A stretch of 23,129 bases of DNA, from NCBI GenBank assembly GCA_902799875.1, contig CADCCH010000037.1, forward strand, positions 1-23,129, written 5' to 3'. How positions within the stretch are numbered: position 1 is the first letter of the stretch; each line of letters begins with the position of its first letter. This document shows positions 14,276-22,066 of this stretch, piece after piece. Below the pieces are notes generated by a model. The model made no database searches. It was not told the DNA's origin and worked only from the letters and a program-made list of their open reading frames with translations. This stretch comes from an uncultured Bacteroidales bacterium. Its GTDB lineage: Bacteria; Bacteroidota; Bacteroidia; Bacteroidales; Paludibacteraceae. A program made the position numbers and the translations under genes.

Positions 14276-15786
14276 GCACTATGCGTTTTACGGGTTAATA
14301 TAGAGCGCATCGTCAGGAAGAAATACTTAATATCCGTCCAGATCGGATGCGCTAAGTATTCAGTCAGGTACTTATCCTCGGAGGCAAATAGTTCCTCAAA
14401 CGTGTTCGGATGGTCGATGTAGAAAGGCGGTATGAGTCCCGGTTTGCACTTGGTGCGTTTGTCCTGCAGCCACTCCGGATAGGTCTCAAACATCGTGCGA
14501 CTGAGCGGACGTACTCCCACTAACTTGACATCGCGTTTGAACCAGTTAATGAGCATTGGAAGTTCATCCAACCAGTATTTACGCATGAACTTACCCCAGG
14601 TCGTGATACGCCAGTCGTCGTTGGACTTGTCGGCGATATCCATACCACCGCGAGCATCGAATACATATTTCTGGATATACTCGGCGTACGGATGCATCGT
14701 GCGGAACTTATAGAAATACTTGATCTCCTTGTTCTTGCACACACGCGGCAACTTAATCAGCGGACCATAGACCTTAATCTGCTCCTGCGGGTACGGTTGC
14801 GATTTACGATGGGCAAAGACATACTCGATATGCCCCATCGGTACAATCTCATCCACCTCAAAACCGCAGTAATAGAGTCGTCCGAGCACCTCGGTCTTCG
14901 ACAACATACGCTTGCGTCCTTTGGTCAGATCGTAATAGAGTCGACTGGTCAACATCAGCCGCGGTACCACACGTTTATGCCAGAAATACATACAGTACAC
15001 CAGCCAGTTCAATCCCCGAGGATAGCGTTTGAGAATCTTCTGTTTGATATATTCCTGCGGACGGTAACAACATACATACGTTCCCTCATCCGGCAGTTTC
15101 TGGTTTACGATACAGAAACGGCGGTTGATACCCTTGGCATCGTTAAGCAAGGTCAGATCGACGAGCGTCTGGTATTGGTAGTCGGGTATCTGCAGGAACG
15201 CAAACCGATTGCGGTCACACACCACTTTAGTCTGCCGGCTGTCGAGTCGGGCTTTCTTACGCAGCATGTAATAATCGGCTTCGGTCGTGACAGAGAGTAC
15301 GGATTGGTGAATGGACTCGATACTGCTCTTGGGACGTTTCTCATCGGGTCGCGCCACCGTGGCATTCTCGCGCTTCTCGATCTGCATCGCCGGGACGGTC
15401 ATGTTGGTGGCATATTTCCAGTAATGCTCCATGACCACCACAAAAGTCTCCAGTGCGCCGACAATCAGAATCGTCCACATCGCCACACGCGGCGAGAGGT
15501 TATACGGCAGTTGCGGCAACAGCCACCAGCACAGGCCAATTAGTATTCCCGCATCGAGTACCAGCGATACCATCGACTGCCAGAGCCACGTATCCTTGTA
15601 CGAACGGTACAACTGTACCACAAAACCCACGAGAATCCAAGCTACGGTTAATGCTCCATAGAGTGCCCAGTAATGCACCATCTCACTCTTATTGGACACC
15701 CAACGCCAAAGCATACACAGCAATGCCGCAATGAGCCACACCAATACATCGACCGCTACTCTCCTATTCCCTCCTTCTCGAATCAT
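14272..15786 (-). CDS. Polyprenyl-phosphate sugar-1-phosphate transferase with extra middle domain
   Basis: 504 residues from the ATG at 15786, which overlaps the MMPL stop (ATGA). An upstream in-frame ATG at 15825 would overlap MMPL by 43 bp and is less likely. About four N-terminal membrane segments (residues 10-115) are followed by a soluble region (about 150-340) that I do not recognise. The C-terminal bacterial sugar transferase domain (PF02397) has KFRTM (360-364), LDELPM (406-411, with the Asp-Glu pair) and LVGVRPLS. It should load a sugar phosphate on undecaprenyl phosphate and start a surface glycan. The usual PGITG segment is replaced by KPGLIPPFYIDHP. The context (coupled to an exporter and a nucleotidyltransferase) fits envelope glycan or glycolipid synthesis. 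Confidence 0.82.
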   Translation of the reverse strand: MIREGGNRRVAVDVLVWLIAALLCMLWRWVSNKSEMVHYWALYGALTVAWILVGFVVQLYRSYKDTWLWQSMVSLVLDAGILIGLCWWLLPQLPYNLSPRVAMWTILIVGALETFVVVMEHYWKYATNMTVPAMQIEKRENATVARPDEKRPKSSIESIHQSVLSVTTEADYYMLRKKARLDSRQTKVVCDRNRFAFLQIPDYQYQTLVDLTLLNDAKGINRRFCIVNQKLPDEGTYVCCYRPQEYIKQKILKRYPRGLNWLVYCMYFWHKRVVPRLMLTSRLYYDLTKGRKRMLSKTEVLGRLYYCGFEVDEIVPMGHIEYVFAHRKSQPYPQEQIKVYGPLIKLPRVCKNKEIKYFYKFRTMHPYAEYIQKYVFDARGGMDIADKSNDDWRITTWGKFMRKYWLDELPMLINWFKRDVKLVGVRPLSRTMFETYPEWLQDKRTKCKPGLIPPFYIDHPNTFEELFASEDKYLTEYLAHPIWTDIKYFFLTMRSILTRKTHSA

Positions 15787-18700
15787 TCTCCTGTATATCT
15801 GTTTTTCTTCCCGTAAACCACCCATTTATCCAAAGCCACCAATACAGCCGGCACCACCGTCAGCGTCAGCACAATCGCCATGAACGCACCGACCGCCAGA
15901 CAGCCTACGATATTGGATATCATTAAATCATCTATCACCAAAGCCATCGCTCCCGGACCGATGACCATGATCAGCCCTGAGGTCAGGATCGTACGGATTG
16001 AACCTCTGTACGCAGCACATATAGCATCTACCGGTAACATCGTCTTGCGGTTCTCGCGGTAGTAGTTGGCAAAGAGGATACCGTAGTCGATGGTCGCACC
16101 CATGAGGATCGCTTGCACAATCAGGTACGCCAGATACAGCATCTGACCTGTTACGAGGCCTGCCACCACTACATTGACGTACACCGCACTCATCACCGTC
16201 ACCACCAAGATCGTCGGTACAATGACGGATCGGAAAGTCAGCGCCACAATCAGGAAGATGGACAGAATCGTCAATAACGATACCACACCCATCTCGTGAT
16301 CAAAACCGCCCCGCATCTCTGCGTACATCACGGACTCGCCAACATAATAATGATCGTGCGGCATCCGGGCATCCGCCATCGCCGTCAAGGTATCTACAAA
16401 CGCATACGTCTCCGGCGACTCTTTCGGTAAGGAAGAGAGCACTACCAGCAACGAATGCTGATCTTTGCGCAACATACCGAGTCCCTCTTTCATCTGTGCC
16501 TTGATACCCTTGGCCTGCTCACCGATTGTATCCGGCAGGATATCTGCCAAACGCGGGTCGTACACCAAGGTGTCGCACAGGAAATTCAGCAACGGTTCAA
16601 AGCCCATTCGCAGACTGTCGTATCCACCGTTGACAGAGAAATAATAATCATACAGCAGCGACATCTGTGCCGGTGTCACCGGATCAGCCTTGACATCCGA
16701 CAGTCTCATGAGTCGTGCCAGTTTGGCAGCCATCTTGTCCGCCGTATAGGTCTTCTCTCCAAACACCAGTTCGGTAAACAGTTCCGCTTGCAGATCTGCC
16801 TTAGAGGGTCCTTTATGCTTGACAACCACCGGCTCTTCTTTCTTTGGAGCCGAAGCCGCGGCACGCGTTGTGTCGGTACTGTGTAACGCACGTTGTAAGT
16901 CCGCAATCGAACTTACGATGGCCTGTGTATCGAGTTCAGAGGGCTGTTTAGCTACCCGTTTCGGTGCCTGTTGCGGCGGGTTCGCAATCGCCAACAACTG
17001 CTCATCCGTAAAATCTTCGATGCCAAACGCACGGAGCAGAATATTCAGATCATGCGGCGTAAGGCTGGCGTTATGATCCGCCAGGTCCATGAGGTACGTA
17101 CGTTGTGCCAACAGGTTACGTTGTTCCTCCGATACCATACCTGCCAAACCCGGACGTTTGAACAGATCGTCCACCAGCAGGTGTACATACTGCAACGGGG
17201 TCATCTTCTTCACCTTACCCGGCGCGTAACCATAAACCAACTGCGTCTGGATCTGCGTCGAACCGATAAAGATCGACATCTCCTTCACCGTCATCGGCAA
17301 ACGTATCGCCGCCGTATCCGTCAACTTATGCATCTCCACCGATGCCGCCGAAGTCTGCGTGGCGTTAAGACGCGTGATGAAAGGAACAATGGCTATCTTA
17401 TCGATCTCCATCTGCGGTACCGCCAGACTGTCTTCCGTCAGCGTCAGAGGTGCAGATGGCGTCATGATAGGCGCTATCGTCTCACGCACCGGCACCACCG
17501 TATCTTCCTCTATCGGAGTACTCTGCTTATCCGGATTGTTCGGAGTACTCTGAACAATCTGATTATTCTGATTTCCCGGTTCTTCCGGTACCTCCAGCAT
17601 CGACTGCAGATCGTGGATCTGCTTCTTCATATCCTCGTCCAGATAACTCGAGAAGAGCGGATTAGACGCCACATGGCTATCCAAGAATCGTGCGATCGAG
17701 GGGAAATCCAGTTCCGTCTCCACGGAGTCTTTGGCTTCCATGTAATAGAGCAGACGCACGATCTCGGGGTTGATCATCTCCAGCGCATCGTCCGGCACCT
17801 CCGTGCCCTCCGGCATAAAATCCTTGAAGTCCGTGAGCATCGACCGTACATGGTTCGCCATCTCGGTCGGCGTCAGCGGTTTGGACATCAGCGTCGGATA
17901 GGAGATCACCAGGTCGATACCCGGTTGCGCCAGCAGACTGTCCACCAGACTATAGACGGAGTCTTCATCTTGGGTGTCATACACCAACACAAACGGATTC
18001 GGACTCGGGAAGATCTTCTCGATCTGTGACTCGGCTTCGGCGGAGAAGAAGATCGTCGTCTGACGACTCAGGTACCAGGATCCGAAGAAGAGGATCACCG
18101 CGCCCACCGCCATCGGTAACTTATGCCGGGAGATGAACTTGGCAAAACGGTCCGTGTTCGGCACATACGCTTTCTTCGCCGTCCGGTTGATGGTCTTACG
18201 GAAAAGCAACATCAGCGCCGGCATCGCCGTGAACGTACAGATGAGCGAACAAACGACGCCCTTGGCCAGCACGATACCCATATCGGCACCGATCTTAAGG
18301 CGCATGAAACAGAGCATCAGCAGTCCCACCACGGTCGTCAGCGCGGACGAGAGAATAGAAGGTGCGGCTTTCTTAATCGCATTATTGGCGGCTATACCGG
18401 CAGTTTGCCGGTCGGTGTGTTCGTCCTGCTCCTGACGGTAACGGTTGAGCAGCACGATACAGTAATCGAGCGACAGCACCGCTTGCAGGATAGAACCGAT
18501 AAAATTCGTTGTGATCGAAACGGACGGCAACAAGGCGTTCGTACCCATGTTCAGCAAGATTGCCAAACCGGCCGTTACCAAAATCACCACCGGTTCAAAC
18601 CAACTCTGCGCCATCAGGAAGAGGACGCACATGATCGCTACGGCCGCAAAGATGATAACCGAGATAGGTGGGGTCGCACCGTCTTGCGAAGTCTCTACCA

Positions 18701-19094
18701 CGCAGTTTCCGCCGAAACGGGTACTGATCTGCTTTCCGAGCGCTTTCTGATCGACCGACTTGGGTACGTCCAAGTCAAAGACGGTGTACGTGCTGTCCTC
18801 GTTATAGCGGTAAGTGACACCGCGTACCTCTTCGTAACCGTCCAACAGGGTCCGGATACCCGGTACCTCGTTCGGTTTGACCCCTTCGAACAGCACATGC
18901 ACGTCCGTTCCCGACATCTGCGCCGCGGAGCCGAACTCATCCATCACGATCTCCAGCCCCCGCTTCATCTGCGAGTCATCGGGCAGGTACTTGGTCATGT
19001 CGGCATTGACGTTCGTGTAGAACATCATGATACCGCTGATGACCGCCAGTGCTACCGTGACAGCGAATAATATGTAATGATACCTACGTTTCAA
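15783..19094 (-). CDS. MMPL/RND-superfamily exporter
   Basis: 1103 residues. One membrane helix at the N-terminus (about 6-26) is followed by a periplasmic domain starting DMTKYLPDDS, helices near 145-300 and 328-346, a very large second periplasmic region (about 350-930) and the C-terminal helix block (935-1090). Both proton-relay Asp-Tyr pairs known from MmpL proteins are present (Asp210-Tyr211 and Asp1003-Tyr1004). It likely uses proton motive force to move a lipid or glycolipid across or out of the inner membrane; the substrate is unknown. The start is TTG at 19094: an in-frame TGA lies two codons upstream and no earlier ATG exists. It lies 9 nt after the rluB-type gene and overlaps the sugar transferase start. 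A nonamer array (17513-17575) encodes an N/Q/P/S-rich linker near residues 507-528. Confidence 0.88.
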   Translation of the reverse strand: MKRRYHYILFAVTVALAVISGIMMFYTNVNADMTKYLPDDSQMKRGLEIVMDEFGSAAQMSGTDVHVLFEGVKPNEVPGIRTLLDGYEEVRGVTYRYNEDSTYTVFDLDVPKSVDQKALGKQISTRFGGNCVVETSQDGATPPISVIIFAAVAIMCVLFLMAQSWFEPVVILVTAGLAILLNMGTNALLPSVSITTNFIGSILQAVLSLDYCIVLLNRYRQEQDEHTDRQTAGIAANNAIKKAAPSILSSALTTVVGLLMLCFMRLKIGADMGIVLAKGVVCSLICTFTAMPALMLLFRKTINRTAKKAYVPNTDRFAKFISRHKLPMAVGAVILFFGSWYLSRQTTIFFSAEAESQIEKIFPSPNPFVLVYDTQDEDSVYSLVDSLLAQPGIDLVISYPTLMSKPLTPTEMANHVRSMLTDFKDFMPEGTEVPDDALEMINPEIVRLLYYMEAKDSVETELDFPSIARFLDSHVASNPLFSSYLDEDMKKQIHDLQSMLEVPEEPGNQNNQIVQSTPNNPDKQSTPIEEDTVVPVRETIAPIMTPSAPLTLTEDSLAVPQMEIDKIAIVPFITRLNATQTSAASVEMHKLTDTAAIRLPMTVKEMSIFIGSTQIQTQLVYGYAPGKVKKMTPLQYVHLLVDDLFKRPGLAGMVSEEQRNLLAQRTYLMDLADHNASLTPHDLNILLRAFGIEDFTDEQLLAIANPPQQAPKRVAKQPSELDTQAIVSSIADLQRALHSTDTTRAAASAPKKEEPVVVKHKGPSKADLQAELFTELVFGEKTYTADKMAAKLARLMRLSDVKADPVTPAQMSLLYDYYFSVNGGYDSLRMGFEPLLNFLCDTLVYDPRLADILPDTIGEQAKGIKAQMKEGLGMLRKDQHSLLVVLSSLPKESPETYAFVDTLTAMADARMPHDHYYVGESVMYAEMRGGFDHEMGVVSLLTILSIFLIVALTFRSVIVPTILVVTVMSAVYVNVVVAGLVTGQMLYLAYLIVQAILMGATIDYGILFANYYRENRKTMLPVDAICAAYRGSIRTILTSGLIMVIGPGAMALVIDDLMISNIVGCLAVGAFMAIVLTLTVVPAVLVALDKWVVYGKKNRYTGE
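17513..17575 (-). repeat. Nonamer tandem array inside the MMPL gene
   Basis: Seven 9-bp units beginning TCGG, TCTG or CCGG, for example TCGGAGTAC (twice), TCTGATTAT and TCTGATTTC. The period equals three codons, giving a low-complexity NQN/NQI/VQS/TPN/NPD/KQS series in a periplasmic linker. Confidence 0.75.
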
Positions 19095-19103
19095 TCTTCA
19101 ATC
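19090..19103 (-). repeat. Two heptamers (GATTGAA) between the rluB-type gene and MMPL
   Basis: Read on the - strand, the TAA stop of the rluB-type gene (19106-19104) is followed directly by GATTGAA twice. The second copy contains the TTG used as the MMPL start (19094-19092). The unit is the one found in addB at 6265-6299. Confidence 0.8.
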
Positions 19104-20108
19104 TTAGAAGTTTCCCATTTGGAGGTAAGCCACCTCTTTGGGTGTCAGGAAACGCCATTTGCCGCGACCTACATTCTTCTTGGTCAAACCGGCAAAAGAC
19201 ACGCGGTCCAGGTTTACCACCTTGTATCCTACTTTCTCAAAGATACGACGTACCACGCGGTTCTGACCCGAATGGATCTCCAGACCGATATGACGACGAT
19301 CGGCTTTCGGGAACTCTAAGGCATCGGGGATGATACGCTCGTCGTCCAAAACGACACCGGCGCGTACAATCGCCTCATCTACCTCATCCAACTCCCGATC
19401 GAGGGTTACGGCATAAATCTTCTTCTTGTTGAATTTCGGATGCGTCAGCTTGGCAGCCAGATCTCCGTCATTGGTCAGCAGCAACACGCCGGTGGTGTTC
19501 CGGTCCAGACGACCTACCGGATAAATACGCTCCGGGCAGGCGTTCCGTACAATGTCGATCACCGTGTGACGCTCTTGGGGATCGTCGGTCGTAGTCACCG
19601 TGTTCTTCGGTTTATTGAGCAGGATATACACCTTGCGTTCCCGACGAACCGGCTGGTCATGGAAACGGATATCATCCGTCGGAAGCACTTTGGTACCCAG
19701 GCTGTCAACGGTCACACCATTAACGGTGATTACGCCGGCCTGAATAAAATCATCCGCCTCACGACGGCTACAGATACCGGCATTGGCCAGGTACTTGTTC
19801 AGACGAACCGGCTTGGTCGGATCTTCGTGCTGCTCACGATACACTTGCTGTTTGTGATGGGAATACAAACCGTTGTTACGTTTCGGTTTACGGTCTCCAA
19901 ACGGTCTTTGCGGGCGCTCCCCGTCGAACGGTCTCTGCGGGCGCTCACTGCGCTCATTGTTAAAACCAAATTGTTTAGGTCTACTCTCCCCGTCCTCTCG
20001 ACGGAATCTCGGACGAGCCGATGCCGGCTCTGTTTCGCGGCGAAAACGCGGACGGGGTCTGCGCTCACCTTCGTTGTTCAAATTGTTGTTGTACATTGTT
20101 GTGTTCAT
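19104..20108 (-). CDS. rluB: RluB/RsuA-family 23S rRNA pseudouridine synthase with basic N-terminal tail
   Basis: 334 residues from the ATG at 20108; a GTG in frame at 20123 is less likely and an ATG at 20096 is possible. The first 95 residues or so are low complexity and rich in Arg, Pro, Phe and Glu (repeats such as ERPQRPF and PRFRRE), as in many Bacteroidota homologues, probably for RNA contact. An S4 domain follows (VRLNKYLANAGICSRREAD), then the synthase domain with catalytic Asp202 in GRLDRNTTGVLLLTND and the C-terminal GQNRVVRRIFE. It should modify helix 89 of 23S rRNA, but RsuA/RluF-like specificity cannot be excluded. It sits 100 nt after rpmF with a repeat array between them. Confidence 0.88.
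   Translation of the reverse strand: MNTTMYNNNLNNEGERRPRPRFRRETEPASARPRFRREDGESRPKQFGFNNERSERPQRPFDGERPQRPFGDRKPKRNNGLYSHHKQQVYREQHEDPTKPVRLNKYLANAGICSRREADDFIQAGVITVNGVTVDSLGTKVLPTDDIRFHDQPVRRERKVYILLNKPKNTVTTTDDPQERHTVIDIVRNACPERIYPVGRLDRNTTGVLLLTNDGDLAAKLTHPKFNKKKIYAVTLDRELDEVDEAIVRAGVVLDDERIIPDALEFPKADRRHIGLEIHSGQNRVVRRIFEKVGYKVVNLDRVSFAGLTKKNVGRGKWRFLTPKEVAYLQMGNF
19901..19946 (-). repeat. 19-bp direct repeat, period 27 bp, in the rluB N-terminal tail
   Basis: 19901-19919 and 19928-19946 match with one mismatch (ACGGTCTNTGCGGGCGCTC). They encode two ERPQRPF copies in the low-complexity tail. Confidence 0.8.
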
Positions 20109-20145
20109 TATGCGTATACTCACGTACGCGCGTTAATTAAATAAT

Positions 20146-20208
20146 AAGGTGAAAAGGCAAAAGGGGTATAACCACCTTTCACCTTTAACCTTTCGCCAAT
20201 CGCCAATC
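20146..20208 (-). repeat. Nine-unit heptamer array with internal inverted repeat between rpmF and rluB
   Basis: Nine consecutive 7-bp units fill 20146-20208: AAGGTGA, AAAGGCA and AAAGGGG, a spacer unit, ACCTTTC/ACCTTTA/ACCTTTC, then GCCAATC twice. The array abuts the rpmF stop codon. The arms 20146-20157 and 20175-20185 are complementary except for one bulged base, giving an about 11-bp hairpin in the transcript with a 17-nt loop. It is followed by an AU-rich stretch but no clean U-run, so it could attenuate or process the message between rpmF and rluB. Confidence 0.8.
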
Positions 20209-20391
20209 TTAAGCTTCAGCTTGCTCGATAGCCAGTTTACCACGATAGTAACCGCAGCTCGGGCATACGGTGTGGTAAATGTGCAGTGCACCACAGTTCG
20301 GGCATGTAGCCAGTGTCGGTGCTTTCACTACGTCATGGGTACGACGTTTCGCTTGTCTGGTGTGGCTTTGTCTTCTTTTAGGATGTGCCAT
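20209..20391 (-). CDS. rpmF: 50S ribosomal protein L32
   Basis: 60 residues, the normal length. It starts MAHPKRRQSHTRQAKRRTHD, the conserved basic N-terminus of bL32, and has a zinc ribbon CPNC...CPSC (C-x2-C, 13 residues, C-x2-C) in the second half. It is a component of the large ribosomal subunit. It follows yceD as in many bacteria, with 35 nt between them. Downstream is an rluB-type gene rather than the fatty-acid genes that often follow. Confidence 0.97.
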   Translation of the reverse strand: MAHPKRRQSHTRQAKRRTHDVVKAPTLATCPNCGALHIYHTVCPSCGYYRGKLAIEQAEA

Positions 20392-20395
20392 AATT

Positions 20396-20437
20396 ATTTA
20401 CAATTTTAAGATTTCAAATTTATAATTTACAAATTAT
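20396..20437 (-). repeat. AT-rich degenerate heptamer series at the yceD/rpmF junction
   Basis: Six 7-bp steps (ATTTACA, ATTTTAA, GATTTCA, AATTTAT, AATTTAC, AAATTAT) span the end of yceD and the gap to rpmF. The units are similar but low in complexity, so the periodicity may be partly compositional. Confidence 0.4.
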
Positions 20438-20885
20438 CAATCTCGGGATCCGAATCGTCACAAAGGTGATCATGGAGGAGAAGTTCCATTTGCTTATTGC
20501 ACTCACCTGCTTGGTGACAGTGAACGATCGGAATATTGATACTTACTATTTCATATGCTAACCACGATAAATCGATTTCATCATTTAGCGAAGCGTCACC
20601 ATTTAGCGAAGCGTCACCATTATCGAATTCATCATTAGCATCTATTTCAAGGGGCATCGGGTCGAGGCACCTATCACACACGACAAAGACAGTTCCTCGA
20701 ACCGCTATATTGAGCTGATAGTCCTCCTCCCGGAGATTAAGCGTTGCTTTGCCTTCCACTTGTCCGCCTAAGATTTCCGTTTTCTCCAAGCTCTTGAAGA
20801 ACGCGTCATCCAGCGTAATATCAAACTCATGACGGCCTACAGGCAGGCGTTTTAAGTCAATGATATAGTGGTCTTTTTCGCTCAT
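20427..20885 (-). CDS. yceD: YceD/DUF177 family protein, putative 23S rRNA accumulation factor
   Basis: 152 residues. Family features are the CDRCL motif in the middle and the later HCHQAGEC-type segment, plus an acidic C-terminus. YceD is linked to 23S rRNA or 50S biogenesis and is commonly encoded directly before rpmF, as here. The ATG at 20885 lies about 10-15 nt after the predicted transcription start, so the leader is short. An exact 18-bp tandem duplication (20583-20618) adds NGDASL twice in an acidic linker near residues 89-101. The function in this phylum is inferred from homology. Confidence 0.87.
   Translation of the reverse strand: MSEKDHYIIDLKRLPVGRHEFDITLDDAFFKSLEKTEILGGQVEGKATLNLREEDYQLNIAVRGTVFVVCDRCLDPMPLEIDANDEFDNGDASLNGDASLNDEIDLSWLAYEIVSINIPIVHCHQAGECNKQMELLLHDHLCDDSDPEIDNL
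20583..20618 (-). repeat. Perfect 18-bp tandem duplication inside yceD
   Basis: ATTTAGCGAAGCGTCACC occurs twice without a gap. It keeps the frame and encodes NGDASL twice. Identity of the copies suggests a recent duplication. Confidence 0.95.
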
Positions 20886-20901
20886 TACGCAAAATCGGCT
20901 G

Positions 20902-20933
20902 CAAAGGTACTGCTTTTTTTTGAATTGTGCAAA
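20902..20933 (-). promoter_or_regulatory. Promoter of the yceD-rpmF-rluB-MMPL-sugar transferase-holA operon
   Basis: On the - strand, TTTG (20933-20930), a 20-nt spacer and TACCTTTG (20909-20902) followed by CAG. No other good TAnnTTTG promoter is visible before holA, so this may drive the whole - strand block. Confidence 0.87.
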
Positions 20934-20951
20934 TATTTTTTCAAAAAAATA

Positions 20952-21992
20952 TCAACAAGACTCAAATTGGCGTAAGAACCGAACATCATTCTCGGAGAAG
21001 AGACGTAAATCTTTGACGCGATATTTGAGGTTCGTGATACGCTCAACACCCATACCGAACGCATATCCGCTGTACTCCTTGCTGTCGATGCCGCAAGCCT
21101 CTAATACGTTCGGATCCACCATACCGCAGCCGAGGATCTCGACCCAACCGGTACCCTTGCAGAACGAACAACCCGTACCGCCGCAGATGTTACAGCTGAT
21201 ATCCATCTCGGCGCTCGGCTCCGTGAAGGGGAAATAACTCGGGCGCAGTCGGATCTTCGTCTCCGGACCGAACATCTCCTTCGAGAAATAGAGCAGCGCT
21301 TCGCGCAGATCGGCGAACGATACATTCTTGTCGATATACAAACCTTCTACCTGGTGGAAGAAACAGTGCGCACGCGCCGAGATAGCTTCGTTGCGATAGA
21401 CGCGGCCCGGGCAGAGCACACGGATCGGCGGCTTCTGGCTGGTCATCACGCGGGTCTGTACGGACGAGGTATGCGAGCGCAGCAGCACGTCCGTCGGCTT
21501 CTGTACACCGATTTCTTTCTCGATGAAGAAGGTATCCTGCATGTCGCGGGCCGGGTGCTCCGGGGCGAAGTTCAGCATACCATACACGTGCTTATCGTCC
21601 TCTACTTCCGGTCCTTGCGCAATGGTAAAACCGATGCGGGAGAAGATGTCCTCTATCTCTTCGCGCACAAGTGACAGCGGGTGACGCGTGCCGAGTGCGA
21701 TAGGATCCGGCGTGCGGGTGAGGTCGAGTTTGTCCGCCTCCGCCGCTTTCTCTTCGAACTGCTCGCGGAGCTCGTTGATACGCGCTTCGGTGGTCTGGCG
21801 CAACTGGTTGAGCAACTGGCCCAACTCACGCTTCTGATCGTTCGGCACATTACGGAACTCATTGAACAGCGCCGTGATCTCGCCTTTCTTACTGAGGTAC
21901 TTGATACGCAGCGCCTCCAACTCCTCGGCGTTATTCGCCTTCAACTCATTCACCTGCGCAAGCAAGGATTGTATATTTTCTTTCAAAGCCAT
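20952..21992 (-). CDS. pheS: Phenylalanine--tRNA ligase alpha subunit
   Basis: 346 residues from the ATG at 21992, about 18 nt after the predicted transcription start. The longer frame to 22115 crosses the promoter. The N-terminal coiled-coil arm (about 1-100) binds tRNA. The class II core has FFHQVEGLYIDKNVSF (motif 2 region), FTEPSAEMD and GMGVERI (motif 3). A CNICGGTGCSFC cysteine-rich insert, common in this lineage, precedes GWVEILGCGMV. With PheT (not in the window) it charges tRNA-Phe. It is a single-gene unit between its own promoter and that of yceD. Confidence 0.96.
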   Translation of the reverse strand: MALKENIQSLLAQVNELKANNAEELEALRIKYLSKKGEITALFNEFRNVPNDQKRELGQLLNQLRQTTEARINELREQFEEKAAEADKLDLTRTPDPIALGTRHPLSLVREEIEDIFSRIGFTIAQGPEVEDDKHVYGMLNFAPEHPARDMQDTFFIEKEIGVQKPTDVLLRSHTSSVQTRVMTSQKPPIRVLCPGRVYRNEAISARAHCFFHQVEGLYIDKNVSFADLREALLYFSKEMFGPETKIRLRPSYFPFTEPSAEMDISCNICGGTGCSFCKGTGWVEILGCGMVDPNVLEACGIDSKEYSGYAFGMGVERITNLKYRVKDLRLFSENDVRFLRQFESC

Positions 21993-22016
21993 AATACGAC
22001 ATTTTAAAAAACGCCG

Positions 22017-22048
22017 CAAAGTTACGACTTTTTTCTGACATATGCAAA
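22017..22048 (-). promoter_or_regulatory. Promoter of pheS
   Basis: On the - strand, TTTG (22048-22045), a 20-nt spacer and TAACTTTG (22024-22017) followed by CGG. The pheS ATG is 25 nt below the -7 element. Confidence 0.85.
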
Positions 22049-22066
22049 AAAAAGTGTAACTTTTCT

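Noticed and set aside
14692..15543. 283-codon + strand open frame opposite the sugar transferase
   Set aside because: Antisense shadow, without signal or known motif.
15787..15825. Upstream ATG of the sugar transferase, and a possible repeat at 15765-15800
   Set aside because: The ATGA overlap at 15786 is the usual coupling form in this operon. The purine-rich stretch does not hold a steady 7-, 8- or 9-bp register.
16971..19070. Long + strand open frames (352 and 315 codons) opposite MMPL
   Set aside because: Their translations are rich in Arg and His with no fold-like pattern, as expected for the antisense of a membrane protein gene.
2085..20618. The short arrays as CRISPR or insertion-sequence ends
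   Set aside because: Units are 7-18 bp without spacers, there are no cas or transposase genes, and no target-site duplication is visible.
22046..22064. AT-only hairpin with a T-run after the TPM gene as a terminator
   Set aside because: Only six weak base pairs, and it coincides with the pheS -33 region. Too weak to annotate.
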